64,000 nt of DNA, from NCBI RefSeq assembly GCF_000227115.2, contig NC_016488.1, forward strand, positions 434,001 to 498,000. Direction: 5' to 3'. Of this stretch, positions 41,824 to 51,752 are shown one piece after another; positions within the stretch are counted from its first letter, which is position 1; the number at the start of each line of letters is the position of its first letter. The notes below the pieces were generated by a model, which was given only the letters and a program-made list of their open reading frames with translations, was not told where the DNA came from and searched no databases. Both the position numbers and the translations under genes were made by a program. This DNA is from Naumovozyma dairenensis CBS 421 (Eukaryota > Ascomycota > Saccharomycetes > Saccharomycetales > Saccharomycetaceae).

Positions 41824-43152
41824 TTAGTGCTTCCTTTCCGTAATGGTTGCGTCAGGTTTTCTTGATGTGGTGGTGGATGTAGATGATGTAGCAGTGATTG
41901 TTGTTGGTTGGAACGAAGTCGTGGTGATGGAGGTAGTAGTTGGTGGTGCTACAACGGCAGAGGATGTTAATGGAGAACTTACCACGTTTGCAGTTGAGGT
42001 GGTAGACGTAGTAGTTTGTGGTGCTTCAACGGTAGAGGATGTTACTGGAGAGCTTATCACGTCAGTAGCTGTAGATCTTAAAAGGGTACTAGTGGTTCTT
42101 GTAGCTGCTGAACTTAATACGGTAGAGATAGGAGTTGGCGTTGATCCTGAAACGTAGGTTGTACCCGGTCCTGCACTTGATACACATTGGTCGAAGTTTG
42201 GTTTACCGGTAGGGATACTACATCTGTCAGGAATGTCACTGTATGGCCCTTGCTTATTGTAACTGATATGAACAACTGGGAGACCTCTGTGGGTCATAAA
42301 TTCGAAGTTGAATTGAAACATATCATAGCCGAAACCGATGAAGATTGATCTGGTTAATATGTCATATGCACCACTGAAGGGTTTTGGAGTAGTTACGACA
42401 ACTAATGTACCTGTCAATGGAGAATATGATCCTACTAATATATGTGTACGAGCTGTTTGAGATCCATGGAAGTATAAATCATGATTCTTGGAGAACCCGC
42501 GGAAGGTTATTGGTAACCCAATAAGGTTCGGCATACCAAAGAAATGGATATCTTTCTTATAACTGTCACAGTAAAAAATATTATCAAATGTTTTACTAAT
42601 ATCAATATGAAGTTCATGTTGGTTCAACATAGCGACACACCCTGAACCCATCATGGAGGAACTTAACGTATGGTTACCACCATTGAAGATGATAGTACCC
42701 TTATTTTGCATTTGGTCAGCTCCTGTACCTAGAGTAAGCTGGGATGTAGTTTCAATGTGGAGAATACCGATGTTGATGAAACTATTCCTTGTGAAGACTG
42801 TCGTGCTACCTGTAGTAGTAATCTTGCCACGAATACCAAAGAAACCATTATTTAAAAAATCCGTCAGACTTAAATCGATGGTTTCACTTAGAAGAAGATT
42901 ACCGTCGTTGTGAAAGGTGGAACCAGTCACGTTCGAGGAACCCACACAGACATCACCTTGATTACTTAGATTATTGTCAAACCCAACATGTCTACCACCA
43001 GTAATTGCAAAAACGGCACCTTTTTTAATGAAGAAGGGGAAGCGGTACTCAGCACCCCCCACGTAATGTAATCTTCCAAAAAGATCGAATGCTGAAGCGA
43101 CATTTAACATTAGACTGGCTAGAATTACCAGTATATAATATTTAGATACCAT
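41824..43152 (-). CDS. Hyr1/Iff-like cell-wall protein, short form without GPI signal
   Basis: The 442-residue protein starts with a signal peptide (1-21, MVSKYYILVILASLMLNVASA). Residues 22 to about 335 look like the hyphally-regulated cell wall protein N-terminal domain (Hyr1/Iff family): repeated short strands with N-x-G turns (FHNDGNLLL, FINIGILHI, MQNKGTIIF), the block GSGCVAMLNQHELHIDI, and paired Cys. A Ser/Thr/Pro/Val tail follows, containing two related repeats of about 25 residues. Such adhesins normally continue for hundreds of residues to a GPI-attachment signal. Here the protein stops at TITERKH with no hydrophobic end, so it would be secreted or is a truncated remnant. A TATA-like box lies about 160 bases upstream. 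Copy A is frameshifted. Confidence 0.8.
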   Translation of the reverse strand: MVSKYYILVILASLMLNVASAFDLFGRLHYVGGAEYRFPFFIKKGAVFAITGGRHVGFDNNLSNQGDVCVGSSNVTGSTFHNDGNLLLSETIDLSLTDFLNNGFFGIRGKITTTGSTTVFTRNSFINIGILHIETTSQLTLGTGADQMQNKGTIIFNGGNHTLSSSMMGSGCVAMLNQHELHIDISKTFDNIFYCDSYKKDIHFFGMPNLIGLPITFRGFSKNHDLYFHGSQTARTHILVGSYSPLTGTLVVVTTPKPFSGAYDILTRSIFIGFGYDMFQFNFEFMTHRGLPVVHISYNKQGPYSDIPDRCSIPTGKPNFDQCVSSAGPGTTYVSGSTPTPISTVLSSAATRTTSTLLRSTATDVISSPVTSSTVEAPQTTTSTTSTANVVSSPLTSSAVVAPPTTTSITTTSFQPTTITATSSTSTTTSRKPDATITERKH

Positions 43153-44386
43153 TTTGATTGAATAATAATGATGTGTTAGGAGTTTATATTTTTGTTGTTG
43201 TTATTATCGTTATTGTTGCAATTATAAAATAAACAAAAATATGGAATGAAGCTGAAAGAAAATAAATTGAATCAAGAAAGTTTTCGTTTCCATTTTGAAA
43301 ATGTGTTCTCTTTTATATATGAACCTTTGTGTGGTTTTGGAGTTTCAGTCGTACTTGCCCAACAGGTTACATCATGAGTGTCACAGTATAATCTGTTGTA
43401 TTGTTACTTTTTGTTGGAAAGTCCTTCATTTGAAGTTGTGAATCCTTCAAGATGCCATGGACTCTAGTGGTGTATTTTACTAGAAATTACGCATGGAGAG
43501 TATGTGTGTATGCCCTAAAGCATATCAGACATATCTTTTGTCAAAAGCTTAATTTTAAAGTTAAGATTCCGTAAATCTCAGAACAAGTTCTTGTCAATTA
43601 CATACATAGTATTACTATGAATTACCATGGATACCACTATTTGATGCCCTCTGTAATTTATCTGTACACATGTGTCAGAGCATCTTTCAAAATGAAGAAG
43701 GCCGATAAATCGGTAAAACAATGTCACAGAACTATTACAAAAAAGTATTGCAGACAGGTTTGGACATCTTGATTTGTAAGAAACTCAATGTACTGGACGC
43801 GAGTAGGCTTCAGCACAATATGTTACCGTGAGATAATCCTTCTAGAAGAGGACCCAAGTTCCTAGATTTCTTTTCAGAAGAGCGTAAATCAAAGGTAGAT
43901 CTTCGCGAAAGTTACGTAATAAGAGGCCCACGGGAATTTCCTGACAATTGGCCTCTCCTTTTAAATAAGTATAACGTCCGTTCGACGCAAACTGGTTTCT
44001 TTAACTAGTGATAACTAAGCAGCGAAACGTGACAATGTCTGCACGATTCCCGCATTTTTCGGTCGTAAAAGTATACAGGGAAGGGTCTCTGAAACAACAG
44101 CCGTGGAAACTCCTGAAAGAGGGATCTCCATATAGCGAAGCTCGGACTTCTTATCGAAGATCTTCTATGTTACATACTACATTACGCATATATTTTTCGA
44201 AGTAGCGTAAGAATCATCGACAAGGAGAGGAAAGACACTCGGTACTACCGGTCGCGAATCTTTACCCCTCCCATGAGTTAATTAGGGACCAAGTTGATGC
44301 ACAACTATAATTTGTACTGTGTTAGTCTCAAACTATGAGCTAATGAAAATAATTAATAAACTATTATAGATTCGCCCTAGAAAAAC
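43153..44386. promoter_or_regulatory. Upstream region of the cell-wall gene (copy B)
   Basis: A TATA-like element ATATATAAAA (minus strand) lies at 43311-43320. The remaining 1.2 kb is conserved with copy A, which only reflects the duplication. No intact gene was seen; a short open frame near 44035 is broken by a stop in copy A. Confidence 0.5.
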
Positions 44387-44663
44387 TGTTAGCTGTAATT
44401 TACTTCTTATTGGAAGCTCTGGTTTTTCTACTATCCATATTCAGGTATAATGTATAGGTTTATTGTATAATAGGTATAGGAATGATAAAGTAAATACCTT
44501 GAAGCTTAAACATTGATACGGTTCTCTAGCGTAACTTCAGTCGTGAAGTTACCATTAATAGTTCTTGCAAAAATAGTTAAGCTCAACGTGTCGCATATAC
44601 CGGTAATACATTTTAATAGGATCTTCGTTATACTTATTCTGGGTACAAGTATCATTAACTACA
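44387..44663 (+). repeat. Solo LTR-like repeat, family B, copy B
   Basis: This is the partner of 5497-5773, starting TGTTAGCTGTAATTTACTTC and ending AACTACA. It forms the right edge of the duplicated block and is followed within 16 bases by the family C repeat. Confidence 0.65.
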
Positions 44664-44678
44664 GCTACCCTATTATTA

Positions 44679-45010
44679 TGTGTAAACTAAGCTAGCATTA
44701 AGATACGGATAATGTAACAAATGGGGACATTCTTCTTAAATTTAGACCCATTATGCATGGGTCTATATCTTATGATATTCTATTTATCCAAAGGAGAGTT
44801 CCATTTGTAGGACGACTGGGTTCAAAGTAAACGGACTTGCTAAATGTCATTCAATGGAGCTCGACGGGTCTAGCAAAGTTTCTCGACGATAACGTCGTGT
44901 TACCCGCACGGCATCCCGCTTCTGGTAACATGGGGACCCAGAATGACTGGCCAGGCCCCTCTATAAGTATAGTTCTCACCTTGATACTAAACCATCCTAT
45001 GCGTCTAACA
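44679..45010 (+). repeat. Degenerate LTR-like repeat, family C (forward)
   Basis: It starts near TGTGTAAACTAAGC and ends GCGTCTAACA. It aligns with the reverse complement of 5865-6192 through several islands (AAAGGAGAGTTCCA, AAATGTCATTCAATGG, ACTGGCCAGG). No target-site duplication (TATTA versus TTGAG). Confidence 0.55.
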
Positions 45011-46260
45011 TTGAGTATGGGTGTGTCCACCGAGATTTACTTAGCAAAAAACTTTCCTCTTTTTACAGTTCTCAATTAAACACTTCCCTTTGGCCCTTTT
45101 CAGCAATGAAAAGTAAACAAAAAAAACTCAAAAATTGTTTTTACCAACAAGTATTACAATTCTCAATTTTACCAGAGATTTTTACTGTTAGTGAAAAGGC
45201 TTTGCCCATTCTTATAATTAAAAAAACACTCCTATTTGAATCTTGAATTAATAAAACAGCTTTTCTTTCTAGTTACGTAAACGACGGAATATTCAAATAT
45301 CACAGATATATACATAGATACGTATATATAAATATATATAAGCGATATAGGTATAACAGACCAGTTTAATAGTAGGACCGTGCTTCATGTATAGAAGAAT
45401 CCTACATACAATCGTTAGCAAGCTAGAACATGTATCTTCAGGTTCTTACAAGGACATGGGCGGCTAAATTATAGATCCAGACATTAATTTCTCATATTTC
45501 TTTGGCTAAAGCGTCCCATGCGACACTGTATTCCAGAAAAAGGAAAGAGCCGAACGAGTGGCTTAAATATTCGGAAAAATGCCGTTCGGCAACCTTTTTG
45601 TGTCAAATTTCAGCCGCTGGCGCCAGTTGAGCGGGGTTCAGTCTCGGAGGCCCACAGTTCAATGAAGGACCCCTAGAAAGGGTTAAAGCAGTTTTTAACC
45701 AGTCTGTGCTCTGTTTGTTAACGCCACCACATTGTTGTGAAAACCCTGTACAGCCCCTTGCTCATTCTTTTTCCATGTCTCCGACAAAGTCTCCGTGGAC
45801 AAATGAGTGAATGAGTGAATGAGTGAAAACTTTTTCTCACAATTCAATAAATTCAATAAATGAATAATTCTCACTAATAAGTTTTTTTGGCATCTGTGGG
45901 AATAGTCAACGAGCCTACCTGCGCAGTTATGTAGCATTGTGAGTCGCCAAGACTTCACATTGAGTAACAATAATGAAGAAGAAGGCTGGATTTCCACACA
46001 GTTTTAACACAGTGAGTCTTTCGGTACGTACATCTCTCTATTCGACAAAAATTATTTGTAAAAAAAAATGGGTTCGACGATTTTAGCTCGATGATTAATG
46101 GACGGATCTTATATATAAGAGAGAATTTACTTGGCAAATCTAATATTAAACTAGCAACACTGTTCTTCTTGCATTACTGCTTTTTTTTGAGCTAACCAAA
46201 TAACCTTAAAAGACACCCATTTTCATTGAACATACTATATCATAATAACTATATTAAGTG
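45011..46260. promoter_or_regulatory. MUP1 upstream region
   Basis: This is 1.25 kb without a gene. Two sequences close to the Met31/Met32 site (GCCACAGTTT on this strand) occur: CCCACAGTTC near 45651-45660 and CACACAGTTTT near 45996-46006, each one or two mismatches off. Met4-Met31/32 control of MUP1 is known in S. cerevisiae. An imperfect repeat GAGTGAAT lies near 45805-45825, and TA-rich runs near 45310-45340. Confidence 0.4.
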
Positions 46261-48033
46261 ATGTCCGAACCAAAGGGTTTCATATCACAACTTAATGTGT
46301 TCAATAGGGAAAATTATCAATTCTCTAAATCTAAATCTAAATCATCCCCTGCTATTGAAACTTCCGATGAAATACTATCAGACGTGGAACAAGGTCAACA
46401 ATTTATGACCGAATTAGATCAAGGTGAAAAAAGACTAGGTGTACTATCATGTATCGGGTTAATTTGTAACAGAATGTTAGGTACTGGTGTTTTTGCTGTC
46501 TCATCAACAATTTATACTCTATGTGGTTCCGTAGGTCTTGCATTAATCATGTGGGCTGTTGGTGCTATCATTGCCATTTCTGGGTTATACGTCTATATGG
46601 AATTCGGTACAGCGATTCCAAAAAATGGTGGTGAAAAAAATTACCTTGAAGCAATTTTTAAAAAACCAAGATTCTTCATTACTTCCATGTATGCTGCTTA
46701 TGTTTTCTTCTTAGGTTGGGCTGCAGGTAATTCTATCAATACGGCAGTTATGTTCTTAACTGCAGCTAATGCAGAGGTGACTGAATGGAATCAAAGAGGT
46801 ATCGGTGTGGCTATTGTCTTTTTCGCATTTGCAATCAATACTATAAGTGTCAAAGCAGGTTTATATCTACAAAATATCCTAGGTATCTTCAAAGTAGGTA
46901 TTGTTATCTTTATCTCTATTACCGGTTGGGTCGCTTTAGGGGGTGGTCTAAAGGATGGTTACCAATCTCATAATTTCCACGATGCCTTTGCAGGTACTGA
47001 AACAGCGACTGCTTATGGTGTCGTCACCGCTTTATATAATGTCATTTGGTCCTTTGTTGGCTACTCAAATGTCAATTATGCCCTTGGAGAAGTGAAAGAT
47101 CCAGTAAGAACTTTGAAAATTGCAGGTCCAACATCCATGATTTTCCTTGCTATCATCTATATTTTCGTTAATATTGCTTACTTCGCTGTCGTTCCAAAGG
47201 AAAAATTAATCTCATCCAAATTAGTTCTTGCAGCTGATTTCTTTGATATCGTCTTTGGTGGTCATGCTAAGAGAGCTGCCGCAGCCTTTGTTGGTTTAAG
47301 TGCTTTAGGTAATGTTTTATCTGTTATCTTCTCACAAGGTAGAATCATTCAACAATTAGGTCGTGAAGGTGTTTTACCATTTTCGAATTTCTTTGCATCT
47401 TCTAAACCATTCAGTTCTCCAGGTGTTGGTCTTTTACAACATTTCATCGTTTGTATGGTTACCATCTTAGGTACTCCAAGTGATGACGCTTATAATTTTG
47501 TCTTGAATTTGATTTCTTATCCAATGAATATTATCAACTTCGTTATCAGTGCAGGTCTTCTATGGATCTACTGGGAAAGAAGACAAGGTAGAATTGAATG
47601 GAATCCACCCATCAAAGCTGGTATCTTTATCACTAGTTTCTTCATGATTTCCAATGTTTACTTGATTGTTGCTCCATACATTCCACCAAGTGACGGTGAA
47701 TCTGTGTACAAAACTATACCATATTGGTTACATTGTGTGGTCGCTTGGGGTATCTTTGCATTCGGTGGGTTATATTACGTTGTCTGGGCTCAAATCTTAC
47801 CAAGAATCTTCCATTACAAATTGGATACTAAAGATATCTTGGGTGAGGATGGATTCTGGAGAGTTCAAATTGTTAAAGTTTACGACAAGGGCCATGGTAA
47901 CGAAGAAGAAGAATCCAAGGGTGATGATACTAATATTGGGGATGATTCTCCTTCCGTGGAAAATATCGAATTGGAATATATCGAAAGTAATAAAGATATA
48001 CTGCATAGGTCGAACAAGTCCGAACAAAGCTAA
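46261..48033 (+). CDS. MUP1: High-affinity methionine permease Mup1
   Basis: This is a plasma-membrane methionine (and cysteine) importer of the LAT/APC superfamily. The ATG at 46261 (MSEPKGFISQLNVFN) matches the family start; the codon before it is GTG. It has 590 residues (574 in S. cerevisiae) with about twelve membrane spans. Motifs include the first-span GLICNRMLGTGVFAVSS, the conserved GNSINTA, and WSFVGYSNVNYALGEVK. The cytosolic N-terminus includes Lys residues in the part that is ubiquitinated in S. cerevisiae (FSKSKSKSS); the C-terminal tail is acidic. Regulation by methionine is expected from upstream Met31/32-like sites. It is followed by an RSC subunit gene as on S. cerevisiae chromosome VII. 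Confidence 0.97.
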   Translation: MSEPKGFISQLNVFNRENYQFSKSKSKSSPAIETSDEILSDVEQGQQFMTELDQGEKRLGVLSCIGLICNRMLGTGVFAVSSTIYTLCGSVGLALIMWAVGAIIAISGLYVYMEFGTAIPKNGGEKNYLEAIFKKPRFFITSMYAAYVFFLGWAAGNSINTAVMFLTAANAEVTEWNQRGIGVAIVFFAFAINTISVKAGLYLQNILGIFKVGIVIFISITGWVALGGGLKDGYQSHNFHDAFAGTETATAYGVVTALYNVIWSFVGYSNVNYALGEVKDPVRTLKIAGPTSMIFLAIIYIFVNIAYFAVVPKEKLISSKLVLAADFFDIVFGGHAKRAAAAFVGLSALGNVLSVIFSQGRIIQQLGREGVLPFSNFFASSKPFSSPGVGLLQHFIVCMVTILGTPSDDAYNFVLNLISYPMNIINFVISAGLLWIYWERRQGRIEWNPPIKAGIFITSFFMISNVYLIVAPYIPPSDGESVYKTIPYWLHCVVAWGIFAFGGLYYVVWAQILPRIFHYKLDTKDILGEDGFWRVQIVKVYDKGHGNEEEESKGDDTNIGDDSPSVENIELEYIESNKDILHRSNKSEQS

Positions 48034-48423
48034 TTTGCATAATTTTATACAGCTTATTTAACCTATATTCATATATATAATATAACATATAATTCATTAA
48101 TTAACACTAACTAATAGTTGTGATTATTATTCTTATTTTTATTCTTATTCTTATTCTTATTATTATTATTGATTATCGTCACTCTTTTTGTATAAACATT
48201 GTCTTTCTACAATTGCCTAAAAAAAACAATCATTGTGAACGGCGCCACGCGAAATTTATCAACTAAAATTCCAGAACATTTGTTTGTCCATCAATTGTCA
48301 AAGGATTTTTTTCATTGATAAACTAATAATGGTAGAAGGTAAATACTGAAAAATTACGACGGGGCTCCAACGACTACCTTAGGAAACAAATACAAACATT
48401 TTTATTGAAGTCTATTTTAAGGG
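48034..48423. other. MUP1-RSC intergenic region
   Basis: This is 390 bases including an ATTCTT/ATT microsatellite-like run at about 48127-48170. No gene was recognised. Confidence 0.45.
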
Positions 48424-51400
48424 ATGCTTGTCCTAAGAAATGACGAGCTTGCTCTGCTAAGAGACCGTTTGAATACAGAATCTGAAAAATTACTGACTAT
48501 TAAAGATGAAAATGGTCTTGACATCTCGCATGTTTTCAATTTTTTACCAGCAAAGATGGAATATCCGGATTATTACATAATTATTAAACATCCTATAGCA
48601 TTTGATACTATTAGGAAAAGGTTACCTCATTATATTGATCCACAAGATTTTATAACTGATGCTTTCCAAATCCCATGGAATGCTAAAACTTATAACGCCA
48701 AGGGTTCCATCATTTACTCTTACGCAGATAGGCTGGATTCATTCTTAAGAAATATAACTCTTCCAAATTTAAAGAGATTTTACCCAGAACTTGTTATACC
48801 TGACCTAGGTCCTCTGCCAGATGAAACTAGACAAAGTAGTACAACAGGAAACACATCATCGACTAATAATAAACGAGAATTTGAAAATTCCACTGTGAAT
48901 AGGCAAAATGATACACTTAAGGCTAATAAGTTGCAGAAATCTTTCCTTATTACGAACACGCAAGCTCCTAGCACTGTTTTCCCAATGGAACAGAATTCGA
49001 TAACGATAGAGGGAAATAACACGAATGGTGGGAACTATGAACCAAATCAATATATATCTCAGAACCCGATGCAGATAATACATACAATTCCTGCAGTAAT
49101 TGATGAGGCAACTAGACAGACGCAAAATGGTCAACATCAGTTTAGTCATGTATCGCCATCTATGTCACCGCTTTCTCAACCTCAATCATTCTCACCAACT
49201 CCTCAACCCATGCAAAGCAATATAGAAATGAATCCAAATGGGAATATGACTCATCAAATTCAAAGAACGGTAACCACTGCACAAATCAAACCAGCAAATG
49301 CTAGGAAAGGTAAAGGAAGACGTGGCAGACCACCAATTATCGATTTACCATATATTCAACGAATGAAGAATATCTTAAAGAGTTTAAAACGTGATATTGA
49401 TCCTACAAACAACAAGCCAATACTTAGTTATTTTGATAAATTTCCAGATGGTGCATTGGGTCCAATGATTGCCAACCCCATTTGCCTTGATGATATTTGG
49501 AAAAAAATTAAGACAAGAAGATATAGAGATTTCCAATCATTTCAATTTGATTTCAATTCAATGCTATCTAATTATAAAGAACTATATCAAAATGATCCTA
49601 TGAAAGCACCAAGAGCACATATTATACAATCATCATTCAATCATTTCTTAACCCTGGAATTACAAAGACCTGATTCAGATTATGTCCCTGAAGGTCATTA
49701 TAGAATCCCCTTAGATGAAGTATATATAAACAATGACAAATATTCGATCGGTGATTGGGTTTTACTTTATAATCCCAACGATGCAACGACACCAATTGTT
49801 GGTCAAATCTTTAGATTTTGGGTTACACCAGATGGTCAAAAATGGCTTAATGCATGTTGGTATTTGAGACCCGAACAAACCGTTCACAGGGTCGACCGTT
49901 TATTTTATAAACATGAAGTAGTAAAAACTGGTCAATATAGAGATCATCGTATTGAAGATATACAAGGCCATTGCTACGTAGTTCATTTTACAAGGTATCA
50001 ACGTGGTGATCCAGAGTTGAAAGTTGATGGTCCTTTATTTATTTGTGAATTTAGATATAATGAAAACGATAAAGTGTTTAACAAAATCAGGACATGGAGA
50101 GCATGTCTTCCGGAAGAGATTAGAGATGTCGATGAGGTAACAGTACCGATCAACCGAAGGAAATTTTTCAAATATCCCTCTCCAATTAGGCATCTCTTAC
50201 CTCCTAATGCAACAATCAATGATCCAATACCGCAAGCTACAGAAGGTGCCGCCAATGCTCCACCTTTGATTGGGGCAGTGTATCTAAGGCCAAAAGTTGA
50301 AAAGGATGATCTCGGTGAATATTCAACATCTGATGATTGTCCACGTTACATAATTAGGCCAAATGACCCACAAGAGCAAGGTACGATAGATTATGAGAAT
50401 GGGACGATAATTCCAACCTATAAAAATAATTATAGTACATCAGGATATGCATCGAACCGTACACAAAGTGTAAAGCAACATACACAACCAATGGCACAGA
50501 ACAACAATAGTAAAATCATGACTGCAGCCACTACTACAATGCGTAACACTACGCCAATGACGCTACAGAATAAAATACCGGCTGTGCAGAATAATAAATT
50601 CCCAATAAGACCCTCTAAACCAACTCCACTTACAACTATTCCTACCCAACGTAGACCAACACCTCCACAACATACTACCAGAGGTCCATATATATCACAT
50701 ATTGGGAACAAAAATAGGATACAAAAGGAACAACAAAGAAAGGAACAAATAAAATATAGACTACATAAAGTAAAGAGTAAAATAAAACAAACTCCTACTG
50801 ATCTTACGACTGCCATCAATGCACTAACAACACATACTTCTAAATCAACCAATGGTCAAATCGTTTTATCAGCTCCAAGTGCATATGTTCTACCGACCGA
50901 AATTTCTTTAAATAATGAACCATTATCAACGATTACGACGACATTACAGTGCTCCGATCTAGAGAACCAGCTAAGGCGGTACACGAAAGAGGAACTGATG
51001 ATTAAGAAAAGGTCGCAGCGGGACGCAACGACTGATGAAGTGATATGGTTCAGAGGACCAAGTATTTTCGTAAAAAATCGTCTGCTGAACATGGGTTCTG
51101 AACCTTTCCAAGTTCCGCTGAATAGATGGTTTCTCGACAGCAATTTAAAGCGAAGGAAATTGGATTACGAAGAGGTCGAGGAAACAATAGACGACGATCC
51201 TAATAAGGAAGAGGATACACAAGTACTTGAGGAAGGTGTAAGAAACGAGTTAGATACTGAATTGAAACTGGAAATTCCAGGGCCTGAACTGGCTGTCAGT
51301 ACTAAGACTGATACAAATAATTTCGTTAATAGAGGTCTACCCACTGTGGTTACAAACGACTTAACATTATCTGAGGGTGTTGAAGCTGAATTAAGTGATA

Positions 51401-51513
51401 ATGATGATGAAGAGTGTCTAATCCCATGTATTGACTTGACTCCTTCAGCAAGATTCCTTTGTTATAAATTGGCAGCGGCGGCACGCAAAACCGAGTCAAG
51501 AACTTCCATTTGA
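48424..51513 (+). CDS. RSC1/RSC2: RSC chromatin remodeling subunit, Rsc1/Rsc2 type
   Basis: This is a subunit of the essential ATP-dependent RSC nucleosome remodeler. The protein has 1029 residues, longer than S. cerevisiae Rsc1 (928) and Rsc2 (889). Domains in order: bromodomain 1 (about 15-115, KMEYPDYYIIIKHPIAFDTI), an Asn/Gln/Pro-rich linker, an AT hook (RRGRPP, about 299-304), bromodomain 2 (about 308-415), a BAH domain (about 440-560, WLNACWYLRPEQTVHRVDRLFY), the conserved CT1 block (FKYPSPIRHLLPPNA), a long low-complexity Thr/Pro/Asn/Gln stretch that accounts for the extra length, and a C-terminal region with WFRGPSIFVKNRLLN. Position between MUP1 (RSC1 side) and ADE13 (RSC2 side) fits the single ancestral locus, so the name cannot be decided by order alone. 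Confidence 0.94.
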   Translation: MLVLRNDELALLRDRLNTESEKLLTIKDENGLDISHVFNFLPAKMEYPDYYIIIKHPIAFDTIRKRLPHYIDPQDFITDAFQIPWNAKTYNAKGSIIYSYADRLDSFLRNITLPNLKRFYPELVIPDLGPLPDETRQSSTTGNTSSTNNKREFENSTVNRQNDTLKANKLQKSFLITNTQAPSTVFPMEQNSITIEGNNTNGGNYEPNQYISQNPMQIIHTIPAVIDEATRQTQNGQHQFSHVSPSMSPLSQPQSFSPTPQPMQSNIEMNPNGNMTHQIQRTVTTAQIKPANARKGKGRRGRPPIIDLPYIQRMKNILKSLKRDIDPTNNKPILSYFDKFPDGALGPMIANPICLDDIWKKIKTRRYRDFQSFQFDFNSMLSNYKELYQNDPMKAPRAHIIQSSFNHFLTLELQRPDSDYVPEGHYRIPLDEVYINNDKYSIGDWVLLYNPNDATTPIVGQIFRFWVTPDGQKWLNACWYLRPEQTVHRVDRLFYKHEVVKTGQYRDHRIEDIQGHCYVVHFTRYQRGDPELKVDGPLFICEFRYNENDKVFNKIRTWRACLPEEIRDVDEVTVPINRRKFFKYPSPIRHLLPPNATINDPIPQATEGAANAPPLIGAVYLRPKVEKDDLGEYSTSDDCPRYIIRPNDPQEQGTIDYENGTIIPTYKNNYSTSGYASNRTQSVKQHTQPMAQNNNSKIMTAATTTMRNTTPMTLQNKIPAVQNNKFPIRPSKPTPLTTIPTQRRPTPPQHTTRGPYISHIGNKNRIQKEQQRKEQIKYRLHKVKSKIKQTPTDLTTAINALTTHTSKSTNGQIVLSAPSAYVLPTEISLNNEPLSTITTTLQCSDLENQLRRYTKEELMIKKRSQRDATTDEVIWFRGPSIFVKNRLLNMGSEPFQVPLNRWFLDSNLKRRKLDYEEVEETIDDDPNKEEDTQVLEEGVRNELDTELKLEIPGPELAVSTKTDTNNFVNRGLPTVVTNDLTLSEGVEAELSDNDDEECLIPCIDLTPSARFLCYKLAAAARKTESRTSI

Positions 51514-51752
51514 AAAACTTGGAAAAAATTGTACGTAGTAGTATTACCGTTATGAGTGAGAATACCTTCATCACCAATGAGAGGAAAGTCTTTACAATAA
51601 TATATATAACCTTCCCGTACCATATAACTTTTTAGTGTTAATGAATTTAATATCTATGACGGATACTAGTATATATATACAATTGAATTAACAACAGTTA
51701 TTCATTTGTTCGAGTTACTGAGTAAGGAGTGGGAAAAAACCAAACCTCCAAG

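Larger units (their letters stand above)
41080..44670. repeat. Duplicated block, copy B
   Basis: It is nearly identical to 1912-5790, in the same orientation, about 39 kb away. It lacks the 275-base segment between the 9-bp repeats of copy A. The block ends on the right at the family B LTR in both copies, and beyond it unrelated sequence follows. It separates YGR054W from MUP1, which are adjacent in S. cerevisiae. Confidence 0.93.

Noticed and set aside
44035..44205. Short plus-strand frame beginning MSARFPHFSVVK upstream of the cell-wall gene
   Set aside because: Copy A has an in-frame stop and there is no family resemblance; it is probably promoter DNA.
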